64,000 nucleotides of DNA from Sciurus carolinensis (lineage: Eukaryota > Chordata > Mammalia > Rodentia > Sciuridae): positions 43,905,454 to 43,969,453 of the forward strand of contig NC_062214.1 in the NCBI RefSeq assembly GCF_902686445.1, given 5' to 3'. This document shows positions 1 to 11,001 of this stretch, piece after piece (the first letter of the stretch is position 1; every line of letters begins with the position of its first letter). Made by a program: the position numbers and the translations under genes. The notes under the pieces are model-generated. The model was not told the origin of the DNA. It did no database searches and saw nothing but the letters and a program-made list of their open reading frames with translations.

Positions 1-881
1 TAAAATAATGGGGAAAAAAGTGTAGTATGGTAAATACATAGACCGTAACAGGACCTTATTATCACCGTCCGGTGTTCTGTACTGTATGTGATCGTATGTG
101 CTATCCTTTTCTATGACTGGCAGTGCAGTGGGATTATTGACATAAACTTCACCACAAACAGGTGAGTAATGTGTTGTTCTCTGGCTTTACAATAGCTAGA
201 ACATTTCAAAGGTGCCAGAAACATACATTGGAGAAAAGATAGCCTCTTCAACTAACGGTCCTGGAAAAACTGGAAATCCATATGTAGCAAAGTGAAATTA
301 AACCCTTCTCTCTCACCCTGCACAAAAATCAACTCAAGGTGGGTTAAGATGTAGGCACTAGATCAGAGACCCTGAGTCTAATAGAAGAAACAGTAGAACA
401 TTGGCTACTTCTTGGTAAGAAGTACCACTCTCTTGTAATCTTGTGGGACCACAGTTGTATATGTAGTCTGTTGACTGAAATGTCACTATGCAGCACAGGA
501 CTGTATTATATTATACTATGATAAAGGAAGACTAAAAATAAATGAGCTAATTATTCAGTGTAAGAAGTTAGAGGAAAGAATCAGAACATGAATCCAAAGA
601 AATTAGAAGAAAGGGAATAATATATGTAAGAGTACAATCAATGAAATAGAAAATAGACCTATCATCCATAAAAATGTCAAAACCAAATTTAGTTCTTCGT
701 GAGGAACAATAAAATACACAGACTCTTTGGTAAGCTTGGTTTGCACAAAAGCATAATATTAGGCAAGTACCATAGATATAGCAGAGATTAAAAAGAATAA
801 TCAACTTTTTGCCAATGTGTTAGGAAACCAAGATAAAATTAACATTTTCTAGAAAGGTGTAATTTAAATTGAAAAAAATTA

Positions 882-1124
882 TTTTATTTTATTTTTTTTT
901 AATTGTAAACAAATGGGATATATGTTGTTTCTCTGTACATGGAGTAAAGGCATACCATTTGTGTAATCATAAATTTACATAGGGTAATGCTGTTTGATTC
1001 ATTCTGTTATTTTTTCCCTCCCCCTACCCTTCCAACCCCTCTTTTCCCTCTATTCAGTCCTTCCTTCCTCCATTCTTGTACCCCTCCCAAACCCTAACCT
1101 AACCCTAACCCTAACCCTAATCCT
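882..1124 (-). mobile_element. Truncated L1 3' end with telomere-like hexamers
   Basis: A T-rich stretch (poly(A) of a minus-strand element) is followed by the same sequence seen in the L1 copies at 20, 30 and 48 kb, including the shared block acatagggtaatg and a pyrimidine-rich 3' UTR tract. Only about 240 bp remain. The distal end consists of CCCTAA repeats (listed separately). Confidence 0.85.
1090..1122 (-). repeat. Interstitial telomere-like (CCCTAA)n within L1 3' UTR
   Basis: Five near-perfect CCCTAA-type units (one is CCTAA) occur in tandem. They sit exactly where the 48-kb L1 copy has degenerate CCTAAC/CCTAAA units, so the array belongs to the L1 3' UTR and does not mark a chromosome end. 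Confidence 0.85.
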
Positions 1125-1282
1125 ATAAAAACTTCAATAAGTAGCTTAAATGTATTTATTTAAATTAAGTGTAATTCACCTCATGAACAGATAAAACAAA
1201 GAAAAAAGAAATGTGATTATTTTAATATGCATAAAAACAGTTAAAAGATTCAAACCTATTCATTATCTTTCTTTCACGCCAT

Positions 1283-1327
1283 TTCTATCTTTATCTCTAT
1301 CTCTACTTTTATCTGTCTCTCTGTCTC
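1283..1327. repeat. Degenerate (TCTA/TCTG)n microsatellite
   Basis: Interrupted TATC, TCTC and TCTG units occur in tandem. Confidence 0.7.
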
Positions 1328-2078
1328 CATGACAAGCAGGCCTAATAGAGAGTAGAGTAGTAGTTATCAAAACCTGAAAATAAATATAATTATTAATTAA
1401 ACATTAAAAGCATTTCCTTTAAAATCAGAAATAAGCAAGAGTGATCATTATCATTCCTTTTAATCGATATTTTATCTGAGGTTGCATAGTCAAGAAATTT
1501 TGAGGGTAAAATTACCTTAACACAAAAATAAGTTTATTTTCAATATGATTTTCTAAATAAAGAGAATATACAGATGATCAGAATTAATAAATTTCTTTTA
1601 GATAAAAGACCAGTAAATGAAAATTGAGTCCATATCTACACTTTAGTTTTATTTAAATAGAAAACCATGTACCATCTGGAAGGCAAAGCTAGCAACCCCC
1701 TTGGTCACCATCTGCCACACTGGGGGTATTCCTTGGTGAACCTCAGTTAACCTTCCTATCTAGGTCCAGAAACCATTGCAGCCATAGCTGATGCCCAGAC
1801 TCTGGCCCATACACACTGAAGTTTCTTCCTCAGTTGCTTTGCTGAATATTTTTTCTGACTAAGAGAAAATTAAAGAGAGAGAGAGAAAAACTCTAAATCC
1901 AATTTCTGAAATGTCTTCACATTTCAGCACTTTCTAGTGATCTATGACTTTCTCAGAACACTCTTTAGGAGGGAAGGGTATAATCCTGAGGTAATAATTT
2001 TGTGGTTAAAAATATGAGGCTTGTAGTCATTGAAATTTTCATTCCTGGCAGAAGATGGTTCCCAGTGCTGTGTGGTAC

Positions 2079-2170
2079 AGTAGCCAACAGTCACATGTAG
2101 CCGGCCGAGCCCTGCAGCCCTGGCACTGAGGTGTGCTGTACGTGTCCAGTGCCCACCAGATTTTGAAGAT
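2079..2170. mobile_element. hAT-type DNA transposon relic (MER3/MER5-like)
   Basis: The sequence resembles the 'gtagccactagccacatgtggct' class of nonautonomous hAT repeat seen again at 22.9, 35.9 and 39.6 kb. It is strongly decayed and its boundaries are uncertain. Confidence 0.4.
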
Positions 2171-2604
2171 GGTGAATGTTTCATTAACATTTTTCTATTA
2201 ACTACATTGCAATTATGGTACTTGGATATTTTGGGTGAATTAAAATTATGACCGTTCTTTTAGAAAAATCTTAAGATGTTAACATTAGACAATTTAAAGT
2301 TACCCATGGGCCTTGCATTTGTTGATGTTTTATTTCCGTTGGATGGCAGTGTTCTAGGTGTTCTCTTTCCTAGTTGTGTGGTTTGGGATTAGTGCCTCCT
2401 TTTCTCTCTGTTCCAGCTTTCTGCTTTGTAAACAGAGATGGTAGGTGTCTCGTGTCCTGTAGGTGGTTGAGAGCAGTGGAGAAAACCATGCTTCAAAGGA
2501 TGGTCTGGTACGTGGCAAAATTTATAAAACCTACACTGGATGCTTTTGTTTCTTATTTGTCAGTCTATTTTTTTTTTCCAGAGTATGGCACAGCTCCAGA
2601 AATC

Positions 2605-2672
2605 TGAGGGAGGGAGGGAAGGAGAGAGAGAGAGAAAATAACAGAGAGACAGAGACAGACAGAGACACACCA
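2605..2672. repeat. Purine-rich simple repeat (GGGA)n(GA)n(GACA)n
   Basis: GGGA units pass into GA and then GACA/GAGACA units. Confidence 0.8.
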
Positions 2673-2914
2673 CATTGCTGGCATCATGCTGATTTATTGG
2701 AGCCAGAAATCAGAGCCAACCTCTAAGCAAAGTTTTGCCATTTGTCTTTCTTATGGGTTTCTACTTTGTAGAGAGAGTAGACTCCATGTGCCCAGCATCC
2801 CTTTCCTCCCCTCATGGTGGTACAGAATCCTAAAAATGGACCATGCACACTGAAACCATGCAAAGTGATCTTAGCCTCCATAAGAAAAAGTACGATGGTT
2901 CTATGAATTTTAGG

Positions 2915-2937
2915 TTTTTTTTTTTTTTTTTTTTTTT
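2915..2937. repeat. Poly(T) tract, 23 nt
   Basis: An uninterrupted T run. It could be the tail of a minus-strand retrocopy occupying about 2680-2914, but no parent gene or target duplication was recognised. Confidence 0.8.
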
Positions 2938-3446
2938 GTCGGATCATTAAAGACTCTTATTACTGGTTATTAAGGTATAATAAAATGGAAAATAATACAA
3001 CTAATTTTGTTAGTATTGGGAATTCAAAGCATTAGAAATGTTGAGAATCGAAGTGTTTTATTTCTTTGTCCAAGAAAAAACAAAACAAAAAACAAAAAAC
3101 AAACTTGCCCAGAACAGTTTGAGCAGCAGACAAGCTATGGAGTGAGCATCCTTTTCCTTTCTGATGCTTTGACTGGTCACAGGCCCCTTGTTTACTCTGT
3201 CTTCTGTGCTTTCAGTATTGTGAAGTGGCTCCAACAGTTCCTTCGGTGCACCTTCCTTTTCCACACGAGCCCGTTCTTGCTCGTGTTGTGTGTCTTGCAG
3301 GTCTCCTCTCACAGTCACCGGCTTGCCACGGTTCCCATGCTCGGCTGTTTTGTCCGAAACTTCTTTTACCTTCTGCTCACGTCTCACTTCCAGTGGTACC
3401 ACTTTTCATTTCCTTCCTTCATTTTCATCCCATTGCATCATTATCA

Positions 3447-3494
3447 TCTCCTCCTCCTCCTCCCCCTCCTCCTCCTTTTCTCCTTCTTCTTCTT
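3447..3494. repeat. (CTC)n/(TTC)n pyrimidine microsatellite
   Basis: CTC triplets pass into TTC triplets and abut the 3' tail side of the adjacent minus-strand SINE, so the tract probably grew from the SINE tail. Confidence 0.85.
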
Positions 3495-3693
3495 GTACCA
3501 GGGATTGAACCCAGGGGTGCTAAACCACTCAGCCACATCCTGGCACTTAAAAGAAATTTTTTTTTTTGAGACAGGGTCTTGCCAAGTTGTTTAGAGCTTT
3601 GCTAAGTTGCTGAGACTGGCTTCGAACTTGTACACTTCCTGCCTCAGCCTCCTGAGCTGCTGAAATTACAGGCTTGCACAACCATGCCTGGCT
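3495..3693 (-). mobile_element. B1-dID dimeric SINE
   Basis: Read on the minus strand, a 7SL/B1-like head (matching 'gcctgtaatcccag...aggctgaggcaggag' with changes) is joined by an A-rich linker to a tRNA-like ID unit ending in a B-box (gggttcaatccct). Moderately diverged. Confidence 0.88.
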
Positions 3694-3696
3694 CCA

Positions 3697-4911
3697 TTTT
3701 TTCTTTTGATAAAGTATCACATGGGTTTAATCCCAGGGAAGTGGAAGACACAACCCCATAAATTGCGGTCTTGTCAGTGGACTGAGTACCTGACACAGTG
3801 ACCCATTTTGACTGACTTTGCAAAAATCAATGTGTTGGTCACTAATCATGGTGTGCAAGTTATTATCATGGTATTTTGTTGGTCCAAGAGTTAGAGCAAA
3901 GTTTAAACTATTAGTAATCAGAGTTCCTATACAGTGTAAATAAAATTTGAACTGTGTTGTTGGGGACACTGGTGTTAGCAACTGAAAGAAGCGTTTATCA
4001 GAACTGTGCAAAGTGAGGACTTCTTGTACTCAGCATGCTCAGGAGATTGTGCCCTGGGGAGAGACACTGCTACCCCTTCAGTCTGTCACTTGTTCCTTGT
4101 CTGATCCGAAAGGACACCTTTCCTAATTGCATCCCTCAAATGCTATCTTGCAGGCATACCAAGTGTGAGAAAGAGATGTGCAGGGATCAGCAGTCATTGA
4201 GTCATTCTACAGCCATGTGCCCAGAATCCTTTCTGGGCTGGGCTCAGTGCTAGGCTCTGGCATGTTTGCTGGCAATTGAAAATGCCTGAAATTGCTCTCA
4301 TTTTTGGTTTTTTGAAGCTAACTTTCCAGCATATTTTCCAAACCACTGCTTATACCATTTGCACAAGGTTTTAAAGTTACTTCTCACTTGCACAAGTTCC
4401 CGTTATCTTCATTGCTGGGATACACATGCCGTCAGGAGCATCAGGTTCCTCAGATTGGGATATAGTCCCCATCTTGTCCTGCCAAGTGGGATAGTCCCTT
4501 TTCTAAGTAGAACAATCAACTAATGAGTTGGATCTAAACTTGCAGAGTTGCTGGTTAATTATTCAAAGCATATTTCATCAAAGCCTTCCCATTTCTCAGC
4601 ACCTTCTTTCTTTAGTGTTTTTAATTGACCTGGAAATTATAGCTACCATGCTCTATGGGGTATGTTACAGTTTACTTAGAATCAGATGTTTTTGCCTGGA
4701 GGGTTAAATTCCACTGAAAAACTATTTCAACCAGAAGAGAGGTGGGGCCAGAGGGAGAAGTTTATGATCTTAGAGCTTTAAAAATTATAAGAAAAATTCC
4801 TTTGCAATTCTTTGCCATTAAATACATTTAAGTAGTTTTGGCAAATAACATATTTGCTTAAGAAATCTGAAGCACTTTTTATAAAAGCACTCCCTAATTT
4901 CCAGTGTGAAG
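3697..4911. other. Intronic stretch, nothing recognised
   Basis: Reading frames are short with no splice context or domain. A weak L2-like phrase (gctgggctcagtgctaggc) lies near 4235-4255. Confidence 0.5.
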
Positions 4912-5125
4912 GGAAGCAAACATTTATTGGGCTAGGATTGTGCCAGGAGCTTTCAGATATCATCATACATGATCCTCTGAATAACCTTATAAGTTAGGAA
5001 CCATTATATTTATATAGTTGAAACTAAGGCTTAGACAGGAAAATTAAGATGCTGAAGACCTGACATCTGTTATGTGTTAGAATTGAACTTTAATTTTTTA
5101 GTTGTCTGATTCCCAAATATTTACA
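4912..5125 (+). mobile_element. Ancient MIR/L2-class fragment
   Basis: It contains the 'tttattgggctaggattgtgccaggagc' type phrase followed by 'taagttaggaaccattat' and 'aactaaggcttagacagg', matching the order of motifs in old mammalian MIR/L2 repeats. Strongly diverged. Confidence 0.5.
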
Positions 5126-6500
5126 CTGTTCCATATAGAAAAGATTACAAATGTCTGTTATACTAGCCACTGCTCTCTTATGCTAGTATCATTACAGACA
5201 TCAATAATAGATAGCCTATTTATTGTCCTTACCTTGTGACATTGTATACTACCCATGAAGATGTTGAATGTTGCTCAGAATAGAAAATCCATCTCACTCC
5301 CTAAACAAAAGTAAGAGAAGAGATTTTAGGGATGATTGGCTTAGGGAGCCATTGATATAGCAGCTTTTAAGCCAGTTTGGCTGCTCACTACTGAGGGTCA
5401 TCCTTTCTCCTCCTGGCATTTTCTTATGCCCACTATTTCTATATTAGGAGTAGTAAGAGAGAGCTAAAGTGTTCCTTGTGGAATAAACCACAGACGGGGG
5501 AAGAAAAACAGGGACTTGCAAATTTTAATCCTGTTTGTTTAGCCAATGTCTTGGTTTGGTTTCCCTAAAAGCAGACATTCAGACAAGGACTTAGGTACAA
5601 GAAGAAGGCCCAGGAAACAGGGAATGAAGTGAAACAAAATGGGGGAAGGGTAGATGAAAGGTATACTTTTCAGCAGAGTCCTGCAGTGGGTCACTGGGAC
5701 TGACCCCAAGTGGGGATCTCTAGAGACTGTGTAGAAGCAGGCCTTAGAATCACCTCATGCAGGGGAAGAGGAAGCTGGGATGTTTATCTACCAAATCTAG
5801 TCCCCTGAAGGCTGAGGGTTGTTCACATTCCTCCCCTGCCCCAGATTAAATCTTCTATACTTCTCAGTTGCATGGATGCTAAGATAGCACCTTGGGAACA
5901 GCTGGGAGATGCAGACCCCAGAGGGTTACTGAGGGGGCTTCTCCAGCATCTCTCCACTGTACCTGTCTCTATGGGATGATTTTCCCAGATGGTGGGCAGA
6001 TAGTTAGCTGAGTCCACTTTCCTTGCTTGAAAAAGTCACCCAGGTTCTGTACGTTCTGAGTACTTAATGCCGTGGGCTGTACATACCGCAAACAGCTTCT
6101 CTCTGTGACCATGCTACATTCTCAGTGGTTGTAACCCTATGGATTTAAAATTTATGGTGGTAGTTGATTCCATCAAAAATGACAAGAGTGTTGTGCATAG
6201 CTCCTAATAAATTCCTTGTTATCTTTTACAACCATCTCGGGTGAGCCTCGTTCCTCTGGACACTGCGGGCCATGTCTGCCAGAGCAAATGTTACCCCAGA
6301 CAACCATGGATTGAAGATTAAAGAGGTGTTGGGGCCAAAATAACTAGCTTTGAAATGGAGCCAAACAGTAGAAGGGCAGATAGGAGGCAGGATGAACTCA
6401 CATGACCTTTGTACTGGAAAGACCCTCAGTGCTGGCGGGGGAGGGGGTCCCAATTGTTACTGGTAGCAAAATCATTGCCACCAAAGCTTGGCGCAAGAAG
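5126..6500. other. Intronic stretch, nothing recognised
   Basis: Unique-looking sequence. Reading frames up to about 75 codons show no similarity I recognise. Confidence 0.5.
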
Positions 6501-6519
6501 AAAAGGCTGTGGTGGTGAC

Positions 6520-6660
6520 AGGGTAACGATACACTTGCGGTAATAGGCGCTAATTAACCCCGACAGCTGATTTTAATCATCGCTGTCATCTGTTGAAATT
6601 AGCTAGCTAACAGAGCGGTTCAGTCTCATCTTTTCCAATAAGCAGATACTCAAAGCTGTT
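6520..6660. promoter_or_regulatory. Candidate conserved non-coding element / enhancer
   Basis: This repeat-free block is dense in developmental factor motifs: TAATTA (homeodomain), CAGCTG and CATCTG (E-boxes), CTGTCA (MEIS/TGIF-like) and ATTAGCTAGCTAA. It includes a 26-bp imperfect palindrome at 6562-6587. The composition resembles vertebrate conserved enhancers, but conservation has not been tested. Confidence 0.45.
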
Positions 6661-6811
6661 CCCTCTTCCCTTCCTACTGCTTTTCTTTTAGCTTCAACAA
6701 AAGGTCTAGGTGGAATGAGGAGGTGGTGGGGAGCACCACACTTTTCTGAATCCTCTTAGAATTTTCTTTGAGTCATCCGAGTACATTCATTTGCATGTGA
6801 TATTGGGTGCT

Positions 6812-6834
6812 TGAGTGTATAAATTAGGATAGAC
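6812..6834. repeat. Target-site duplication, left copy, of ID SINE
   Basis: GAGTGTATAAATTAGG plus (A)TAGAC is repeated at 6928-6949 with one indel and one substitution at the edge. The two copies flank the ID element. Confidence 0.9.
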
Positions 6835-6927
6835 GATTTTTTTTTTCTTTGCAGTGCTGGGGATCGAACCCAGGGCCTTGTGCAGGCAAGGCAAACACTC
6901 TACCGACTGAGCTATCTCCCCAGCCCT
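6835..6927 (-). mobile_element. ID SINE (tRNA-Ala-like), well preserved
   Basis: The minus strand reads as an ID unit with A-box (tagctcagtcgg) and B-box (gggttcgatcccc) intact and an A-rich tail. The long flanking duplication shows insertion by L1-type target-primed reverse transcription. It is the least diverged SINE in the window, so probably a recent insertion. Confidence 0.93.
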
Positions 6928-6949
6928 CGAGTGTATAAATTAGGTAGAC
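6928..6949. repeat. Target-site duplication, right copy, of ID SINE
   Basis: Pairs with 6812-6834. Confidence 0.9.
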
Positions 6950-9030
6950 AACAGCTCCATGGATTTATTCAACAACTTTTTTTTAATGACATTCCCATGA
7001 TAAACTTCTTTGGATCTTCCTTTGTACTCCAATATGGGGGACGGGTCAGGCTATATTTAGAATTAATGTGTCCAGAACTTTGAACTCTGTTCTAAAGGCT
7101 TACATGATTTGCAGTCTCATGGTAGGAGCCATGCGTGCATTTAGATTTGTGTAATTACACAATACAGTCTTTGCCTCTTGGAGAGAAGGAAGGTCATGTG
7201 GTAGCGTGTGGAGCAGGCTTGGTCTTCCCACAAGATTAGGCAATAGCGCTGCTCCTCATGTGCCCCCCAGGCTACAGATGGGATGGTACCATTTATAGAA
7301 GGTATCAGGCACTGGCCCTGGTGGCCCCGGCATGGCTACCTGTTCCTACAGGGGTAGGTGGAGGGGAGGCCAGACCTATCTCATCCCCTGGGGACTTGTT
7401 GAGATGTTCCAAGGTCCAGAGCATGTTCTGGAAATTTCGGCCAGTGGCCCAACATACTGAGTGTGAATGACCTGACACTCTTGGAGGCAGGAGTCTGTTG
7501 TTTACTGGGCATTTTCGCATCAGCGGAGGCACGCAATTGCTCTGGACTCTGGGGTCTGAGGAAGGCATGCATGGCACACCCTAGTGAGCTCCTTGTCAGG
7601 CGTCACCTCGGCACAGCCTCACTGCTCCCCTCAGGGCCTGATCTCTTCCGAGCAGTCCAGTGGCATCCTCTGGCTTTTCCCATACCCTCTCCACGTAGTC
7701 TGGCATTCACTTCTTCTCTGAGAGTTTCATGCTTGTTAATTTTGAGTCATCTGCATCTTTGCCTTTAGGAATCACATCTGTGTATCTTCCATGGCCTTCT
7801 GAGGTCTTGGCCCAGGTTGATCATCAAGGTGACTTTGTGGAGTCACCACAAAGCACTTCTTCTCATGCTGTATCCCCTCATTGAGAACCTACCATGGGTC
7901 TAACCCAGGCTGGCAGGGAAAGAGCCAAGAGAAGCATATGGAATGGCCTCATCCTTCTAGGAGCTCTAGAGTGAATGGAGAAGCCAGGAATTCACATGTG
8001 AGAGGAAAACAAGATCTACCATTTTTTAGGCAAAGAAAAGAAGCTTGGCTATAGAGAGGGAAGGTGTCACAGAGAGGAGGACTGCAGACTGACCACAGCT
8101 TGCAGTGTGATCTGAATGTGGCTTAGGGAGAGAGAATTGCTACTTGATACATGTGTTCCTCCCACGACTGGGTCTGCTGTGCATCCTCTCTGTTCATGTC
8201 AGAGGGAGGTAGTAGGGAGTAGTAGGGACTGTGGTGAGAGTAAGAGAAATACTCCCTTCGGTGCTTACATGGAATGAACTCTAGCCCATGCTGCCAGATC
8301 TTCTGGTTTTTCAAGACAACCTGGAAATCTGACTTTGTGTATGAAATTAGGGAACTTTTCCAACATCATATGAACAAATTAAATGTATCTGTACCCATCT
8401 CTAGCCAGAATGTGGCTGCTAGCCAGGACCAACCTATCATGTTCCTGTGGGATGACATTTCCCAGGCAGCCTGATATGCATCCCCTTCTAATGTGATAGC
8501 TCTGTGAAGCACCAGGGTCCCCAAAACCCCCTTAATCTTCAGTGAGCACAAGCTGGGCAGCAGGGGTTCACCTGCAGGAGAACCACGTCCCTCTGCTCAC
8601 CAGGCTGCTTGCTGTCTTGGGCTAGGATTTCTGAGAAATCATTTCAGGCGACCAAGTTGGTGGGGTGGGGGGGCGACATGGTTTGGGGGGCAAAAGTGTT
8701 GAATCTAAGTGTTGTAGTGTCTGTCATTCCTCATTAACAAACCCAGCAACTTTGCCTCCAATATAATAAATCCAGACCCTTGTGGCTCGTACAATAAGCG
8801 TGATGACAAGTAATAATAATTCATAAGCAAAAGTGAGCATTTTTTTTTTGTCTTTCTGACTCATGCCTCTATTTGAGGGGTGGCCACAAATGTTCTTTGG
8901 AGCTGGAAGGCAAAATTCTGGAGGACATGTGTCCTGGGATGGGAAGTCTTCATGTTCTGGAAAGGGGCAAGAAACTTCACAGGGAAGGATTGAGTCCTCT
9001 GGACTTTCCAGGCTCCTCAAGGGCAGCAGT
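6950..9030. other. Intronic stretch, mostly unrecognised
   Basis: No exon-like segment. Near 7880-7985 the phrase order loosely resembles an L2 fragment. A G-rich cluster lies at 8658-8692. Confidence 0.45.
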
Positions 9031-9034
9031 GGTG

Positions 9035-9238
9035 TTCAGGAACCTGAATCCTGGAGCCATACTGTCTGGGATAAGCGCTGGCTGTATTGCTTACTAGCTC
9101 TGTGAGCTTAAGGAAACTACTTAACCTCTCTGTGCCAGACTTTCTCCTCTTTAAATATTTATAATGATAATAATAATATCTTCCACCCAGGGTCATGAGA
9201 AGCAAAGCTAAGCTACTGTGTGTAAACCTCTTAGAACC
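9035..9238 (+). mobile_element. MIR SINE
   Basis: The characteristic MIR order is clear: 'ctggagcca...ctgtctgggat', then 'cttactagctctgtgagctta', 'acttaacctctctgtgcc', an ATAATAATAAT stretch and 'gggtcatgag'. An ancient mammal-wide SINE. Confidence 0.8.
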
Positions 9239-9908
9239 CTCTCCAGTACATTATAACAGCCATATAATTGATAACTGTTTTTATTAATGACTCTCATACT
9301 GTATGTGTGAGAAAGGATGCATCTGCTTTTCTCCAGAATTAGTAAGTGCTTTTGATTCCCTGGTTGGGACTCCATGGGACAATACTGTTCATGAGGGGTA
9401 CAGTTTCACTGACCCTCGTTGCTCAACCCCCAAGGTTATGTCTCATCTCCATGACTGCCCTATAAAGCAGCAGTCTTAGGGTGCTGAGTGTCTTATTCCT
9501 GGCGACCCAGCATTTTAACCTTTGCTGCCTGTCAGTTGTGGCTGCTCTTGCAGTCAGCTGTCTGTCGGATGGGGAGGTTCTGTCTTTAAGTGATTGTGGC
9601 TGGGTTTTCCACCTCTTTTCCCACTGGACCTGGGCCCTGGTTGGAAACAGATGATGGCCAACAAGATTTAGAGTTGTTGAGAGAAAAGAGTAGACTTGCA
9701 TGTTGTATGATTCCACTTACACGTCATATCTTTTTAGCTGGATGGATCTTCATCTTTATCCTATGTGGCCCAAAGTGTGAACAAGAAGGAAGCAGGGTGC
9801 CCTAGGGTGGGCCCAAGAACACTTGAGTTCAAGGTCAGATGTAGCCCCTGACTGGCATGTGACCTTGGGCAAGTGGTTGTCCTTTTAGGACCTTTATTTA
9901 GTTTCTTG

Positions 9909-9931
9909 AAGAGAGAGAGAGAAAGAGAGAG
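9909..9931. repeat. (GA)n microsatellite
   Basis: A short, slightly interrupted GA repeat. Confidence 0.8.
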
Positions 9932-10199
9932 CTGTCCAATATGGGAGTGATGAGCCACACTTGGCCCTGGAGCCCTTGGAATGTGTCTGGTCCAGGTGGG
10001 AGGTGCTGCGAGTGTAAAAGCCACAGTAGGTTTTGAAGGCTTAGTTCAAAAGAGAGTGTGAAGTAGTTCACCGATAATCTTTTATCCGCACTAGGGAATA
10101 GTAGTTGGGAACTAAATGGGATGGAATGGTGTGCTGATGCGTGCCACAGTTTGTATGGACCTTGAAAACATTATGCAAGATTAAATAAGCCATCCACCA

Positions 10200-10345
10200 A
10201 AGGTCACTTGTTGTATGATTCCGTTTATATGACATGTCTGAAGGCAGATCTGTGGAGACAGAAAGCAGGTTAGTGGTCACCTGGGGCTGGGCAAGTGGGT
10301 AATGGAGAGTGACTGCTAATAGCTACAAAGTGACTTTTTGCAATA
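10200..10345 (+). mobile_element. Old L1 (L1M-class) 3' end, left part
   Basis: The 'ttgtatgattccgtttatatgacatgtctgaaggcag' style sequence, then 'gtggtcacctggggctggg', is typical of old mammalian L1 3' UTRs. It continues at 10886-11001 after a younger insertion. A similar short piece lies near 9695-9745. Confidence 0.72.
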
Positions 10346-10358
10346 GTGAAAATATTCT

Positions 10359-10873
10359 TTTCTAAACATTTTTATTAGTGCATCACAGTTGTGCATAATA
10401 TTGAGGTTCATTTTGACAGAATTACACAAGCCTGGAATTTAATTTGTTCTAATTCAGATCCCAGTGCTTCTTCCCCTTTCCTACCCCCCTCTCTCCCCCA
10501 GTTCCTTTTCCTCTACTCTACTGGTCTTTCTTCTCTTTATTTATAATTCTTTAAAATTAGTGCATTACAGGTATACATAAAAGTCAAATTCACACTAGTA
10601 TCTTTGTATACGTACCTAGGAAAGTTTGGTCAGATTCACTCCACCGTTCCTCCTTTCCTGTTCCTCCTCCTTCCCCCTCAAACCCCTTCCTCTATTCCGA
10701 TGATCTTTCTTCTATTTTCATGGGACCCCCCTTCACCCCCTTATTTTTCTCTCTTCACATATGAGAGAAAACATTCAACCCTTGACTTTCTGAGTCTGGC
10801 TTATTTCACTTACCAGGATGTTTTCCAGTTCCATTCGTTTACCAGAAAATACCATAATTTCATTCTGCAGTGA
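10359..10873 (-). mobile_element. Rodent L1 3' end inserted into an older L1
   Basis: A minus-strand L1 tail holds the end of ORF2 (relics of the 'ttatttcactta...atgttttccagttccattc' region) and a 3' UTR with two pyrimidine-rich blocks. It is flanked by imperfect 12-bp duplications (tgaaaatattct at 10347-10358, tgaaaacattct at 10874-10885), and it splits the old L1M copy. Confidence 0.8.
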
Positions 10874-10885
10874 TGAAAACATTCT

Positions 10886-11001
10886 AACATTTGGATGATG
10901 GTTACACGACCCTGCAAATATATTAAAAACTGCTTAATCGTACACTTTGACACAAGTCAATTTTATGGTAGGTATGTTATATTTCAGCAAATCTGATAAA
11001 G
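10886..11001 (+). mobile_element. Old L1 (L1M-class) 3' end, right part
   Basis: It resumes the interrupted element with 'atggttacacg...cgtacactttgacac...ttttatggtaggtatgttatatttc', the terminal part of old L1 3' UTRs. Confidence 0.75.

Noticed and set aside
1090..1122. True chromosome end or telomere
   Set aside because: The units are few, interstitial, bounded by ordinary sequence and lie in an L1 3' UTR.
2680..2937. Minus-strand processed pseudogene ending in poly(T)
   Set aside because: No parent protein recognised, no matching target duplication; kept only as a poly(T) tract.
3007..3594. 195-codon open frame on the plus strand
   Set aside because: Its second half is the CTC/TTC microsatellite and a minus-strand SINE; the first half has no splice sites or recognisable protein.
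6835..6927. Functional tRNA-Ala gene
   Set aside because: Internal promoter boxes look tRNA-like, but the sequence is an ID SINE with an A-rich tail and target duplications.
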